In this document: in pieces, positions 1 through 8,149 of the stretch | How the letters are laid out: each line of letters begins with the position of its first letter | How positions within the stretch are numbered: position 1 is the stretch's first letter | Assembly: GCF_000741715.1 (NCBI RefSeq) | Contig: NZ_JGZN01000008.1 | Span: 248,001-312,000 of the forward strand | Length of the DNA: 64,000 bases | Origin: Bifidobacterium saguini DSM 23967 | Lineage (GTDB): Bacteria > Actinomycetota > Actinomycetes > Actinomycetales > Bifidobacteriaceae | Reading direction: 5' to 3' | The notes under the pieces: model-generated | Told to the model about the DNA's origin: nothing | Databases searched by the model: none | Seen by the model: the letters and a program-made list of their open reading frames with translations, nothing else | Made by a program: the position numbers and the translations under genes

Positions 1-670
1 TAATTTCATGAATGCGCGCATCAATATAGACTCGTGCTGATTTCTTTTTTGATAGTTCGGGAAGACATATATCTTTAAGCGAGCATGCGCGACATTCTTT
101 CCTGACTCTGACTTTTGGTGTGTGCCCACGCACATAAAAGTCATGCATCTGACGAAACATTTCCGTTACTGTATTACGTAATGGCTCATCAAATTCAACG
201 ACTTCTCTATGCCTTGTCCCCTGATAGAATAACGCCCCTTCACGTATATTACAGGCCAACATTTCCTCTAAACATATCGCCTCAGCACATAATTGCAGCC
301 TATCGGCATCCTGCGTTTTAGGCCGTCCGTGCTTATATTCAATCGGATAAGGTAACCACGAACCGCTGCGCCCTTGCAACGGCACACCATCCGAAGACCG
401 CCGAAACTCCACAACATCGCAGGCTCCGGTTACCCCTAATCGGCGTGAGAATACCTTCAAATCGCGCAGGATAAGCAAATCTCCTCGCTTTTCCGAAGCA
501 TCATAATCATGTGCCCGCTCATGTTCCAATAATCCAGCCGTGGTCAACACATTGTCTTCCCACAACTGCTCAATATGTATCAGCGCCCACTGTCGTCGGC
601 AAAATGAAAAATGCTGGATACCCGAAAGAGCCAACCAATCCTCTTCTGGATAACTTGCCGGTTCCATCAT
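1..670 (-). CDS. cas4: Cas4 exonuclease, type I-C (C-terminus cut by window edge)
   Basis: Cas4 is a RecB-like iron-sulfur nuclease that trims prespacers and checks PAMs during spacer acquisition. I translated this frame by hand: 223 residues are visible with no stop before base 1. One Cys is near residue 24 in FSFCRRQW, and three more are in CRACSLKDIC close to the C-terminus, which together make the expected 4Fe-4S set. A nuclease-type motif IEYKHGR is central. The ATG at 670 follows AAAGGGG; a second in-frame ATG is at 667. It is last of the visible cas5c-8c-7-4 run; cas1, cas2 and the array should lie just left of the window. Nearly full length for the family (about 220 aa), so little is missing. 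Confidence 0.93.
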   Translation of the reverse strand, partial: MMEPASYPEEDWLALSGIQHFSFCRRQWALIHIEQLWEDNVLTTAGLLEHERAHDYDASEKRGDLLILRDLKVFSRRLGVTGACDVVEFRRSSDGVPLQGRSGSWLPYPIEYKHGRPKTQDADRLQLCAEAICLEEMLACNIREGALFYQGTRHREVVEFDEPLRNTVTEMFRQMHDFYVRGHTPKVRVRKECRACSLKDICLPELSKKKSARVYIDARIHEI

Positions 671-779
671 GCAGACCCCTTTGTCTCATGTGTCATTACA
701 AGGTTCATCCAAAAATGCACTGTGCATATGAGCGTGGCCGAGCTGATGAAAGAACCGCCAGCTCGGCCACACCGCCTAC

Positions 780-1712
780 TTACAGTACGCCATCAACCAT
801 TTCACTTACGGCAACAGAATCTGGAATCAAGTCCTTGTTTACGTTTACTGCATAATCCCCAAAGCTACGCGCAATATCAACGCCGTCACGTTTGTGAACA
901 TCGACGCTGTCGAACAGCTTCCACGAAGGCGCATCGCCAAGCGCACTATCATGTTTGAATACGTACAGCTTGCGCACTGCCATGCTGCCTCGTGCTGCAG
1001 AACGATCAAATTCAAACATGTTCAGAATCGACTGCCACAGCAGGTTAAGGTCTTCATCGCTGAATCCGGTGACATTCTGCGCAAGCTTTGCAGACACATA
1101 ACCGTTCATGCGATACAAACCGTAAGGGATGATGAACTTGTTACCCATCGTATTATTCTTTTCCGCAGCATCCGCTTCTGTCGTCACAGCAACACGGGTG
1201 ATGGAAATCTCCTGGATACTCACCGGATCGATTGAACGGGCAAAACCAAGCTGGACGGGGCCACGAACTTGCCCACAGGCGAGACTACCTTTGACGAAAG
1301 TAGTCATTACCGCACCAAAGGTGCGAATATCGAAGAAGTTCGCACACATATAATCGCGTAGGCGACGATCCAGTTCAGGATTATCTTTTTTCAAAGCTTT
1401 AATTTCTTTTGCGAAGTCCTTGTCTTCGGGCCTTGCATCAATGTGTTCAGCCTCCAACGCCTCACTGTCAAGACGATTGAGTGTCTTCCGATTCTGAATA
1501 TAGATGCGCCACGGAGATTCTTCGCCCATAGCAGTTTGCACATAGTCACGAATCTTACGCTTGATGCACACATCGGTCACGAGTCCGTTACCAGTTTCAA
1601 GATCAACGCGCGGCATGTTACCCGAATCAGGGTCGCCATTGGGGTTACCATTCTCCACGTCAAAAAGAATCGTGAAGTCATAACGGTTTTCAATGGGTTT
1701 GCGTTCAGTCAT
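780..1712 (-). CDS. cas7: Cas7 (Csd2), type I-C Cascade backbone
   Basis: Forms the helical backbone that holds the crRNA spacer in type I-C Cascade. It is 310 aa and begins MTERKPIENRYDFTILFD, followed by the characteristic ENGNPNGDPDSGN stretch of the Csd2 family. I chose the ATG at 1712 because it follows AAGGAGCAGAC, and because the family begins just before this conserved strand. A longer in-frame start at 1841 would put 43 unrelated residues inside cas8c. It overlaps the cas8c stop by 8 bases, so the two are translationally coupled. Confidence 0.95.
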   Translation of the reverse strand: MTERKPIENRYDFTILFDVENGNPNGDPDSGNMPRVDLETGNGLVTDVCIKRKIRDYVQTAMGEESPWRIYIQNRKTLNRLDSEALEAEHIDARPEDKDFAKEIKALKKDNPELDRRLRDYMCANFFDIRTFGAVMTTFVKGSLACGQVRGPVQLGFARSIDPVSIQEISITRVAVTTEADAAEKNNTMGNKFIIPYGLYRMNGYVSAKLAQNVTGFSDEDLNLLWQSILNMFEFDRSAARGSMAVRKLYVFKHDSALGDAPSWKLFDSVDVHKRDGVDIARSFGDYAVNVNKDLIPDSVAVSEMVDGVL

Positions 1713-3501
1713 TGTCTGCTCCTTGGTTATCGTCCTCGATGGTCTTACTAGTCTTGTTGAATCGCTGTTGATTTTCGAAATAGTATCCAAGCTGGAAAGC
1801 CCCACGCTCTTCGAGCGTAAGTCTCGACGGATAGTGGTCACCCACCTTCCCAGTCAATTCGCCTAAAGCCTTTTCCAATTTGACCTTATAGCCTTGCGAC
1901 TGCCAGGTTTTGCGCATATGTTTCGCTGCGAGGTCGCCCAGAATCGGGAATATACGAGCGGGCGTCGTGGATGCGCTGGTGAAATATTTATCCTTAATCG
2001 TCGTATTGATGCCAGGAATGGCCGCCAACTGAATCTGTTCGTATATAGAGAACAATCGGCCAAGCACATATGGCACGTAATCACTGTCTCTATTAATATC
2101 CACTTGCAGTACCTCCTTGAACTGCTCGTTTGTTGTTTTTCGTGAGTAGTACGCCTTGATGATTGCTGCTTTATCAGGCGAAATATCACGTTCGGCATTA
2201 ATGCGAATCTCAATAGCATTAATCAAACTTGCCGGATATGCAGTACCGTTGAGAATCGCCTTCATAACCGCACCAGCCATTTCCGACGATACCTTCACGT
2301 TTTTGCTCTGTTGCCTGATGGTTTGATTCAGCAATCGCCATGTCGGCAGAAACACTGTCGTGTCGTAACTGGGGCGTCGTATCTCAAGGTCCCGGTAATG
2401 CTGCCATATATTTCGTGCGAATGCACCGAATGTGTTTGTCAAGTAAAAACGCACCGACAACCGTGCAGCATTCGGCGACAATGCAAGGACATGGAACTCT
2501 TCGTTTGGATTGAGACAGATTCCCTCAAAATCGTACGGTCGACCTTGGGCCAAGGCCTGCGTAGCTTTCTTGATTGTCAATTCGTCCAGACCGGCGGATT
2601 GCTTTTCCGGATTATTTGACGACCAAGCGAAAGCCATTCCGCCGAATGAATCAACGTACGCGGTCTCACCACATTGCGCCCACGAAACAATAGTGTCGTC
2701 TCCAATACGTTGAACACGATCACGATCCGCGAGTAGCGTGTTAAGCGCCGTTGTATATTCGTATGCTTCTCGTTGACTCATTGGTGCATTTTCGTTTTGT
2801 TCCGCACCATGCGAACAGAATGCCGGTGCATTGAACGAAATCAATGATGCGCCAGATGACTGAGCGCCAGCGACTCCCTTGATTTTAGGGTGAATTTTAG
2901 CCGGAATGACCGGTTCACCGGAAATCAGGCTAAATGACAAAGCACCCTCATCGTCGTCTTCCCGATCGTAATATGCGTTCCAGGCTTCTTGCACCGCGGG
3001 GCAATCACCAACGAACATGGTGTTCTTCCCATCGTTATACTGCAGAACGAAATTCAAAGTCAGCGAAGATTCCCAAGTCTTGTCCCCCATCAACTGTTGA
3101 GCAGTTTTCCACTGGGGAGCATTCTCAAAGAACGCGAGAGCGGCTATAGCGGGAGCATCAGTGACGCCTTCCAATATGCGTTGATGCAAATCAGTGCATG
3201 CCTGAAACGCCCGCAGCGCACGTTCCGGCTTACCTTTGGCATCAAACCCCAGCATGTATGCAACAGTATCGCACAGAAAGTTCGCCGCTATACCAGATGA
3301 TCTGGGGACTCGAGCTGGTATCGAAATAATATTTACCGGCTTCTTATTGGTATGGTCACCCAGTGGATGTACTGAAATCAAAGTACCTTTATCATCAATG
3401 ACCAGACCATACGGAACATTGATGTTGTCATAGCCGTAGACCGGAGCTTGTTGCTTAGACACTAATACGTTGTACTCGTTGCACAAATCACTAATAATCA
3501 T
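1705..3501 (-). CDS. cas8c: Cas8c (Csd1), type I-C Cascade large subunit
   Basis: Large subunit of type I-C Cascade; it recognises the PAM and recruits Cas3. In type I-C an internal start usually also yields the small subunit Cas11c. The protein is 598 aa, the usual size, starting MIISDLCNEYNVLV; the region around SFNAPAFCSHGAEQNENAP is typical of Csd1. The start overlaps the cas5c stop by 4 bases (ATGA) and the end overlaps cas7 by 8 bases. I did not pin down an internal cas11c start. Confidence 0.95.
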   Translation of the reverse strand: MIISDLCNEYNVLVSKQQAPVYGYDNINVPYGLVIDDKGTLISVHPLGDHTNKKPVNIISIPARVPRSSGIAANFLCDTVAYMLGFDAKGKPERALRAFQACTDLHQRILEGVTDAPAIAALAFFENAPQWKTAQQLMGDKTWESSLTLNFVLQYNDGKNTMFVGDCPAVQEAWNAYYDREDDDEGALSFSLISGEPVIPAKIHPKIKGVAGAQSSGASLISFNAPAFCSHGAEQNENAPMSQREAYEYTTALNTLLADRDRVQRIGDDTIVSWAQCGETAYVDSFGGMAFAWSSNNPEKQSAGLDELTIKKATQALAQGRPYDFEGICLNPNEEFHVLALSPNAARLSVRFYLTNTFGAFARNIWQHYRDLEIRRPSYDTTVFLPTWRLLNQTIRQQSKNVKVSSEMAGAVMKAILNGTAYPASLINAIEIRINAERDISPDKAAIIKAYYSRKTTNEQFKEVLQVDINRDSDYVPYVLGRLFSIYEQIQLAAIPGINTTIKDKYFTSASTTPARIFPILGDLAAKHMRKTWQSQGYKVKLEKALGELTGKVGDHYPSRLTLEERGAFQLGYYFENQQRFNKTSKTIEDDNQGADND

Positions 3502-4154
3502 GACTTCACCTCCGCCGATGCAACGTCAAGCACACCGTCATTCAGTGCAGCACGGAAGAATAATGGTTTTGGAGATGCGGGATTGCGGTAGTCAAAATCA
3601 AAGAACATGTATCCCAAATCACGATGCCCTTGTTCGAATCCAATCGGATCCTCATTCTTCTTCCAGAGTTGAAAATCTGCAGGAAATTCCCTCGTACCAA
3701 AATACGGGTGATGGAAATATTGACCTTTCGCAGCACGTCTCATGAACATACTTTGGAATTTCTCTGCGGAATCTTCAGGTGCCGCTTTTCTGCAATCAAT
3801 CGTGAAATGCGCATCAATCACATATCTGACATTGCGCAAAACGGTAGCTGAACGTTGCTGGATGGATTCGGATGTATAAATAGCACCACCGTCGCCTTTC
3901 CCCTCCGCCATCGATTTTATTTTGCTCACATTAATGACGCTGTCGACCTCATTACGGCGAATGCTGTCAAATCGGATAGGATTGAGTACGTAAATACGAT
4001 CTATCCGCCAGCACAATCCTGGATGCCAGAAAATAGCCTCCAGGATTCCGCGCGCCGCTGATGGTGTCATGACATCATACGTGACTCGTTCTGTCTTCAT
4101 CTCGGGACGCGAGAAAAGCGCATAGTCGCCCCAAACTTCTAAGCGAATCGGCAT
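3498..4154 (-). CDS. cas5c: Cas5c (Cas5d), crRNA-processing endonuclease of type I-C
   Basis: Type I-C lacks Cas6, and Cas5c cuts the pre-crRNA at the base of the repeat hairpin, then caps the 5' handle in Cascade. It has 218 aa starting MPIRLEVWGDYALFSRPEMK, the conserved N-terminal ferredoxin-like strand, followed by the TPSAARGILEAIFWHP helix typical of the family. It is the first gene of the cas5c-8c-7-4 operon. Its promoter lies at about 4,216-4,244, and its ATG is about 55 bases downstream of the predicted transcript start. The same promoter is the predicted target of the crRNA-like element at 4,364. Confidence 0.95.
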   Translation of the reverse strand: MPIRLEVWGDYALFSRPEMKTERVTYDVMTPSAARGILEAIFWHPGLCWRIDRIYVLNPIRFDSIRRNEVDSVINVSKIKSMAEGKGDGGAIYTSESIQQRSATVLRNVRYVIDAHFTIDCRKAAPEDSAEKFQSMFMRRAAKGQYFHHPYFGTREFPADFQLWKKNEDPIGFEQGHRDLGYMFFDFDYRNPASPKPLFFRAALNDGVLDVASAEVKS

Positions 4155-4215
4155 ATACCCTCCTTTTCATGGAGTGGCGGTTACTCCGGGAACGTCACTG
4201 TTTCCAACACAGATA

Positions 4216-4251
4216 ACTATAGTCTATTTATTAGACTAAAGCAAGTAAGAA
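4216..4251 (-). promoter_or_regulatory. cas5c operon promoter and predicted CreR target
   Basis: On the minus strand a -35 TTGCTT (4239-4244) is separated by exactly 17 bases from a -10 TATAGT (4216-4221). Immediately upstream, TTC (4249-4251) reads as a type I-C PAM. The 17 bases after it (4248 down to 4232), beginning TTACTTGCTTTAGTCTA, match the spacer-like segment at 4396-4412 except at positions 6 and 12. The match covers the whole -35 box and part of the -35/-10 spacer, so Cascade bound there would block initiation. Confidence 0.75.
4221..4237. promoter_or_regulatory. Inverted repeat between -35 and -10 of the cas promoter
   Basis: AGTCTA-TTTAT-TAGACT is a perfect 6-bp inverted repeat that fills the -35/-10 spacer of the cas5c promoter. 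It could be the operator of an unidentified protein repressor. The predicted crRNA-like target overlaps its distal half. No cognate regulator is recognisable in the window. Confidence 0.45.
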
Positions 4252-4363
4252 AAATAAATCTCTTATTAGTTTTAATCTAAAGGACCATTGATATTATGTA
4301 AGAGGTGTTCGGAACCGCTCTTGCTGAACGTAGATGAACACCTACCTGTGCTCACTTCTCACA

Positions 4364-4474
4364 GTCGTTCTCCTTCTGGAGACGTGGATTGAAATTTACT
4401 AGCTTTTGTCTAGGAGCATGGGTCTCCGGTGTGCTCGACTACCACATAAAGTCGAGCACACCAATGATGTTTTT
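4364..4474 (+). ncRNA. CreR-like crRNA-like RNA predicted to autorepress the cas operon
   Basis: A single degenerate type I-C repeat runs from 4364 to 4395, with the start GTCGTTCTCC, a small hairpin TCTCC/GGAGA and the invariant 3' end GTGGATTGAAAT. A spacer-like segment of about 32 bases (4396-4427) follows, then a 13-bp hairpin and a T-run. There is no second repeat. The first 17 spacer-like bases match the cas5c promoter beside TTC, failing only at positions 6 and 12, which are the bases flipped out of every crRNA heteroduplex; beyond position 17 the match ends. Such short seed-side pairing is known to let Cascade bind without Cas3 cleavage. Promoter not clear; best candidates TTGCTG (4321) with TACCTG (4343), or TATTAT at 4292. 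Confidence 0.8.
4428..4474 (+). terminator. Hairpin terminator shared by the crRNA-like RNA and cas3
   Basis: A perfect 13-bp stem (GGTGTGCTCGACT, 4428-4440, and its complement, 4450-4462) with a 9-base loop is followed by TTTTT at 4470-4474, reading rightward. It ends two bases before the cas3 stop codon, so it also sits directly after cas3 on the other strand and may separate cas3 from the cas5c operon. Confidence 0.7.
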
Positions 4475-4475
4475 G

Positions 4476-6953
4476 TTAAACAAAAATGCCATCAGCTGCT
4501 ACATTCTCCAGCTGCAGTCCCAGCCGAGATGAGTACAGGCTCAAATCTCGCAGAATATAGCAGTTCTCTTCTACAACCCCAGTCTCTTCCCCAACAGATA
4601 ACACCGCACCTGCTGACTGTAGCTTTTCAAGATGCTGCGGCCATACGTTAACTGCATATTTGCCCAACTTACGAAATAGCGCACGATTAATGTCACCTTG
4701 CTCCAGCTGATTACATAATCGCGCACCTTCATCTCCCAACTCATCATCAGACAGTGGAATATACACCGGCACTGTCGGCGTATCGATAAGTTTGAACAAT
4801 CGAGCAATACGCTCAAAAGACATACCCTTGTCGTGCCCATGCAGAGGAACAATTCGATGCACATCAAAAGCATCATTACCGACGATTGTATTGTGAGTAT
4901 TATCGCCCAGCATCCCCAGCAGTTCACCAAAATATGCACGAACCGCATCGTTTGAGATCAAATCCGAATACCGAGCTGCCGTCTCACGATATGCCACAAG
5001 ATTCTGCTGCAGAAATGGCGCCTGCCCACCTGTAGTGGAGAACACATACACCATACTCTCCCCTGCAGGGCGCTTACCTTCGCGATTGCATCGACCGGCC
5101 GCTTGAATAATGGAGTCCAGTCCCGTCTCTTCACGATAAGCAACCGGGAAATCCACATCTACACCAGCCTCAATCAACGAAGTAGACATCACGCGGCATG
5201 GCTCCCCTGCCGCAAGACGATCCCGAATTCTGCTGAGCAGACGCTTACGATCGGCGGCGCACTGCAGCGTTGTAAGGCAGAATGTCCCTTCTTGTGACTC
5301 ACTCCCCTGGCTAAGACGACTATACAGATACTGTGCTTTCTTACGCGTGTTCACTACGCACAGCACTTGTACATGTCTACCTAGTCGATCTGCGAGCGCG
5401 GCCAACTCGATATCACCAATACGTTCAACTGTCACGCGACGGAATTTTTCATAATCCGTATTTGTGAATGGCGATATTTCAGGAATATCAGCGTATCTTC
5501 CATCACTAAATGATTGGTCAAATAACCGTTGTAATTCCGGTTGTGTGGCGGTGCAAAGCACTGCAGTAGCGCCATAGTGCTCCACAAGTTCGGCAATCAC
5601 CTTAACGCATGGCCGCAAGTACGGCACCGGCAACGTCTGCGCTTCATCAAACACGATGACGGAGTTTGCGATGTTATGCAATTTGCGGCACCGGGAAGTC
5701 TTATTCGAGTACAGACTCTCAAAAAATTGCACTGCTGTAGTGACTACAATCGGCGCATTCCAGTTCTCTGCTGCAAGCGCACGCTTAAGATCGATTCCGT
5801 CCATATCGGACTCATCCTTAAGCTGATATGGCGCTTCCGAATAATGAGGCAACACGGAGCTCTCGCCAAAAAGCTTCTCAAATTGACCGACGGTCTGATC
5901 AATAATCGATGTGTAGGGAATTACATAAATAACCCGTTGCATGTTATTCGTGCGAGCATGCTCAAGCGCAAATGTAATTGACGCAATGGTTTTGCCACTA
6001 CCGGTAGGAGCCGTGAGAGTGTACAGGCCCGGTTTGCATGATTCGCTACGGCCTTGATCAAGACACTGCGCAAGAAGCTCACACCTCTTAACGTCAAGAG
6101 GTGTTTTGTGCGAGCTTTCAAGATACCGACGGGCAACACTTTCCACGACATCAGTCAGATGGTTTATCCGACTATGATTCTCAGCTTGATATTTAGCGGA
6201 TACTGTCAATGCTGCTTCGTGTAGGACATTCCACGCTGGGGCTTGGCACCCCGACAGTGTTTCCGAACCTAGTCGCTCTTTCAGCTGCTCCAACAACTGG
6301 TGTTCGGCACGATCTTCACGATTGGAGGTAAAGAATTCCGCATCAAGCCGGTCCCCATCTACCAATGCTGACAGCAGCATACGCGTTAACATCATGTCGG
6401 AGTAGCATTGGTCGTCTTCTGTTTGTCTGACTTGGGAGTTCTTCTCTAAAGCAGTCACTCTCTTCGCTTGTAACGCTGATTGCGGAACGCATATTTGTCT
6501 TTCCCACGCACCAGCCAGAGTAAGCGGATTATTATCGCCCGCGCTAAAAGCTCTGTTCATACGCGCGCTAAATGTTGAGCCTTCCTGATCCCCTGCGCTT
6601 CCAAAATCGGTTAATCCTGCGTGATGACCTGCCACCGCCAAGGCCGACGCAAAGCGACGGTTCTGCACCAACAGCATTGCCCCTGCAGTAGAATGATCTA
6701 CCTTGCCAGTATGCTCAGGATCTCGAATCCTTTTCTGAAAACCCTGCGAGTACTTGCCGAGATCATGAAACAGGCCAGCCAACAATCCGTCATCCAGGTG
6801 ACTGAATTGCTGTGCAAAACCACCAGTCAGACACCCGGCCATGCACAAGTGTTCAACACAAGTCTCATATCCATGATCACTCGTGCGAGCGTAAAAAGGG
6901 CTAGAGTCTGCATATTGACTCATGGAGTTTGAACGATTATTGCTTCCTTGCAT
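4476..6953 (-). CDS. cas3: Cas3 helicase-nuclease, type I-C
   Basis: Single-strand nuclease and 3'-5' helicase recruited by target-bound Cascade. An N-terminal HD nuclease domain is marked by LFHDLGK about residue 63, followed by HSTAGA. The helicase motifs are Walker A APTGSGKT, FDEAQ (motif II), CTATQP (motif III), SLIEAGVDVD (motif V) and QAAGRCNREG (motif VI). I prefer the ATG at 6953 (825 aa), which follows AGAAAGG; an ATG at 6977 has no ribosome-binding site. It is separated from cas5c by 321 bases holding the crRNA-like element, so it is probably its own transcription unit; TATAAG about 7,020 on the minus strand may be its -10. Confidence 0.95.
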   Translation of the reverse strand: MQGSNNRSNSMSQYADSSPFYARTSDHGYETCVEHLCMAGCLTGGFAQQFSHLDDGLLAGLFHDLGKYSQGFQKRIRDPEHTGKVDHSTAGAMLLVQNRRFASALAVAGHHAGLTDFGSAGDQEGSTFSARMNRAFSAGDNNPLTLAGAWERQICVPQSALQAKRVTALEKNSQVRQTEDDQCYSDMMLTRMLLSALVDGDRLDAEFFTSNREDRAEHQLLEQLKERLGSETLSGCQAPAWNVLHEAALTVSAKYQAENHSRINHLTDVVESVARRYLESSHKTPLDVKRCELLAQCLDQGRSESCKPGLYTLTAPTGSGKTIASITFALEHARTNNMQRVIYVIPYTSIIDQTVGQFEKLFGESSVLPHYSEAPYQLKDESDMDGIDLKRALAAENWNAPIVVTTAVQFFESLYSNKTSRCRKLHNIANSVIVFDEAQTLPVPYLRPCVKVIAELVEHYGATAVLCTATQPELQRLFDQSFSDGRYADIPEISPFTNTDYEKFRRVTVERIGDIELAALADRLGRHVQVLCVVNTRKKAQYLYSRLSQGSESQEGTFCLTTLQCAADRKRLLSRIRDRLAAGEPCRVMSTSLIEAGVDVDFPVAYREETGLDSIIQAAGRCNREGKRPAGESMVYVFSTTGGQAPFLQQNLVAYRETAARYSDLISNDAVRAYFGELLGMLGDNTHNTIVGNDAFDVHRIVPLHGHDKGMSFERIARLFKLIDTPTVPVYIPLSDDELGDEGARLCNQLEQGDINRALFRKLGKYAVNVWPQHLEKLQSAGAVLSVGEETGVVEENCYILRDLSLYSSRLGLQLENVAADGIFV

Positions 6954-6999
6954 TATTGGACCTTTCTGTCCATACATCTTTTTATCTAGAGTACGCTAA

Positions 7000-7460
7000 C
7001 GCAGAGCAGACTATTCTTATAAACAACCTGCCCTTATTGCAATTTGATAGATACATCAATCAAGAAAGGCAGGAACTTGGAACTCTCAAGTATTAGCTGA
7101 CGCTCACCACCAGTTTAAGGCGGCATCATCGTGACCATCCGACCGGGATTGTGCAAACACACAAAAAGAGCCGTAAGAAGTAAAACAAGGGTGCCGGCTA
7201 GCCCAAGTAGCCGGCACCCGAGTACTCATGGACCATGCACAAGGCTTCCAGAGACGATTGACCAGTGAACCGGAACCGTCCTAGCCGCGGCACCGGCGGC
7301 GGAAGACCACACAAGCATCTTAGACCGACAACAGATAGGCGAGCGGACGACGTCAGAATAGGCGCGCATTCGTTACTTGATTCCCATACCGTAAGTATGG
7401 AAATGACCAAAGTAGTTAAATACACGACAGTTATGAATCGTCAGACACCATCGATGGTTT
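7000..7460. other. Intergenic region between cas3 and a toxin-antitoxin pair
   Basis: I see no gene here. It holds the probable cas3 promoter (about 7,015-7,050, minus), a hairpin at 7189-7219, and at about 7,387-7,470 a stretch nearly identical to 39,947-40,040, downstream of the second toxin-antitoxin pair, including a small inverted repeat CCATAC-cgtaa-GTATGG. Confidence 0.6.
7189..7219 (-). terminator. Hairpin terminator, minus direction
   Basis: The 12-bp stem GGGTGCCGGCTA and its complement surround a 7-base loop. On the minus strand it is followed by TTGTTTTACTT, so it would stop leftward transcription from the toxin-antitoxin operon before cas3. Confidence 0.55.
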
Positions 7461-7745
7461 TTATGCGGCTTGGATACTGATACGACCGCCGAGCGCGTTG
7501 ATGACCTTGAGGATGGTCTGGAAGCTGGGGTTGCCATCCTTGCTGAGGCTCTTGTAGAGGCTTTCACGTCCCACGCCTGCCTCCTTGGCGATTTGGCTCA
7601 TGCCTCGTGCTTTGGCGACGTTGCCGAGCGCCATCTGCATGAGTGCGGGGTCGTTGTATTCCGCGATGGCGTTAAGGTAGGCGATGACATCCTGTTCGTC
7701 TTCCAGGTATTCGCTGGTGTCATAGTCGGTAAATTCGGCGCTCAT
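7461..7745 (-). CDS. HigA-like antitoxin (addiction module antidote family)
   Basis: 94-aa DNA-binding antitoxin with a C-terminal helix-turn-helix (AKEAGVGRESLYKSLSK). It should neutralise the upstream RelE/ParE-type toxin and repress the shared promoter. Toxin first, antitoxin second, overlapping by 4 bases (ATGA), which is the usual order of this HigBA-like family. The last 45 residues are identical to those of the prophage antitoxin at 40,028, while the N-terminal halves have diverged. Confidence 0.9.
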   Translation of the reverse strand: MSAEFTDYDTSEYLEDEQDVIAYLNAIAEYNDPALMQMALGNVAKARGMSQIAKEAGVGRESLYKSLSKDGNPSFQTILKVINALGGRISIQAA

Positions 7746-8047
7746 TGCTGCTCCTTGTAGTCGTTGAGAATATCATGGGCCCTTTTGATGTCAACTTGCT
7801 GCGTGCTTTTGTCGCCTCCTGCGAGCAGGAGCATGAGCACGTTGCCTCGCATGGTGAAGTAGACGCGATATCCGGCCCCGAGATGAAAACGCATCTCGCT
7901 TACCGCCCCGCCCGTCGGTTTGATGTCGCCAAGTGGACGACCTGCAAGCCGGCATGCGTCGAGTCGGGCCTGTATCGCCGCCTTCGCTTCATGGTTCTTG
8001 AGTTTTCTGAACCATTTGGCGAATTCGTTGGATTGTTTGATTTCCAT
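7742..8047 (-). CDS. RelE/ParE-family toxin (HigB-like, addiction module killer)
   Basis: 101-aa toxin of the small RelE/ParE fold; relatives are ribosome-dependent mRNA endonucleases. Conserved signals are the central GDIKPTGGAVSEMRFHLGAGYRVYF and the LLLAGGDKSTQQ-DIKRAH block. The ATG at 8047 is chosen because homology with the second copy at 40,303 starts there; the open frame extends upstream only through non-homologous sequence. The antitoxin follows with a 4-base overlap. Confidence 0.9.
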   Translation of the reverse strand: MEIKQSNEFAKWFRKLKNHEAKAAIQARLDACRLAGRPLGDIKPTGGAVSEMRFHLGAGYRVYFTMRGNVLMLLLAGGDKSTQQVDIKRAHDILNDYKEQQ

Positions 8048-8149
8048 ACCATTACTGTATCCCATAGAATACATCAAAACAAGTAGGGGTGGATTACACA
8101 GCTTGAGCGGAATCTCCGGATAGTAGCGCATGCCAGTGGCGGGTAAAGC

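Noticed and set aside
1745..1751. Another match of seven bases to the spacer-like segment (TTACTAG) inside cas8c
   Set aside because: Seven-base matches are expected several times by chance in 64 kb; this one has no TTC before it and no extended pairing.
4334..4402. A 22-codon hydrophobic frame (MNTYLCSLLTVVLLLETWIEIY) across the repeat-like element, like a type I toxin peptide
   Set aside because: It has no ribosome-binding site, and its sequence is just the repeat read as codons. The repeat-plus-promoter match explains the segment far better.
1..7000. Search for the CRISPR array itself within the cas locus
   Set aside because: Only a single degenerate repeat is present; the array must be left of the window beyond cas4.
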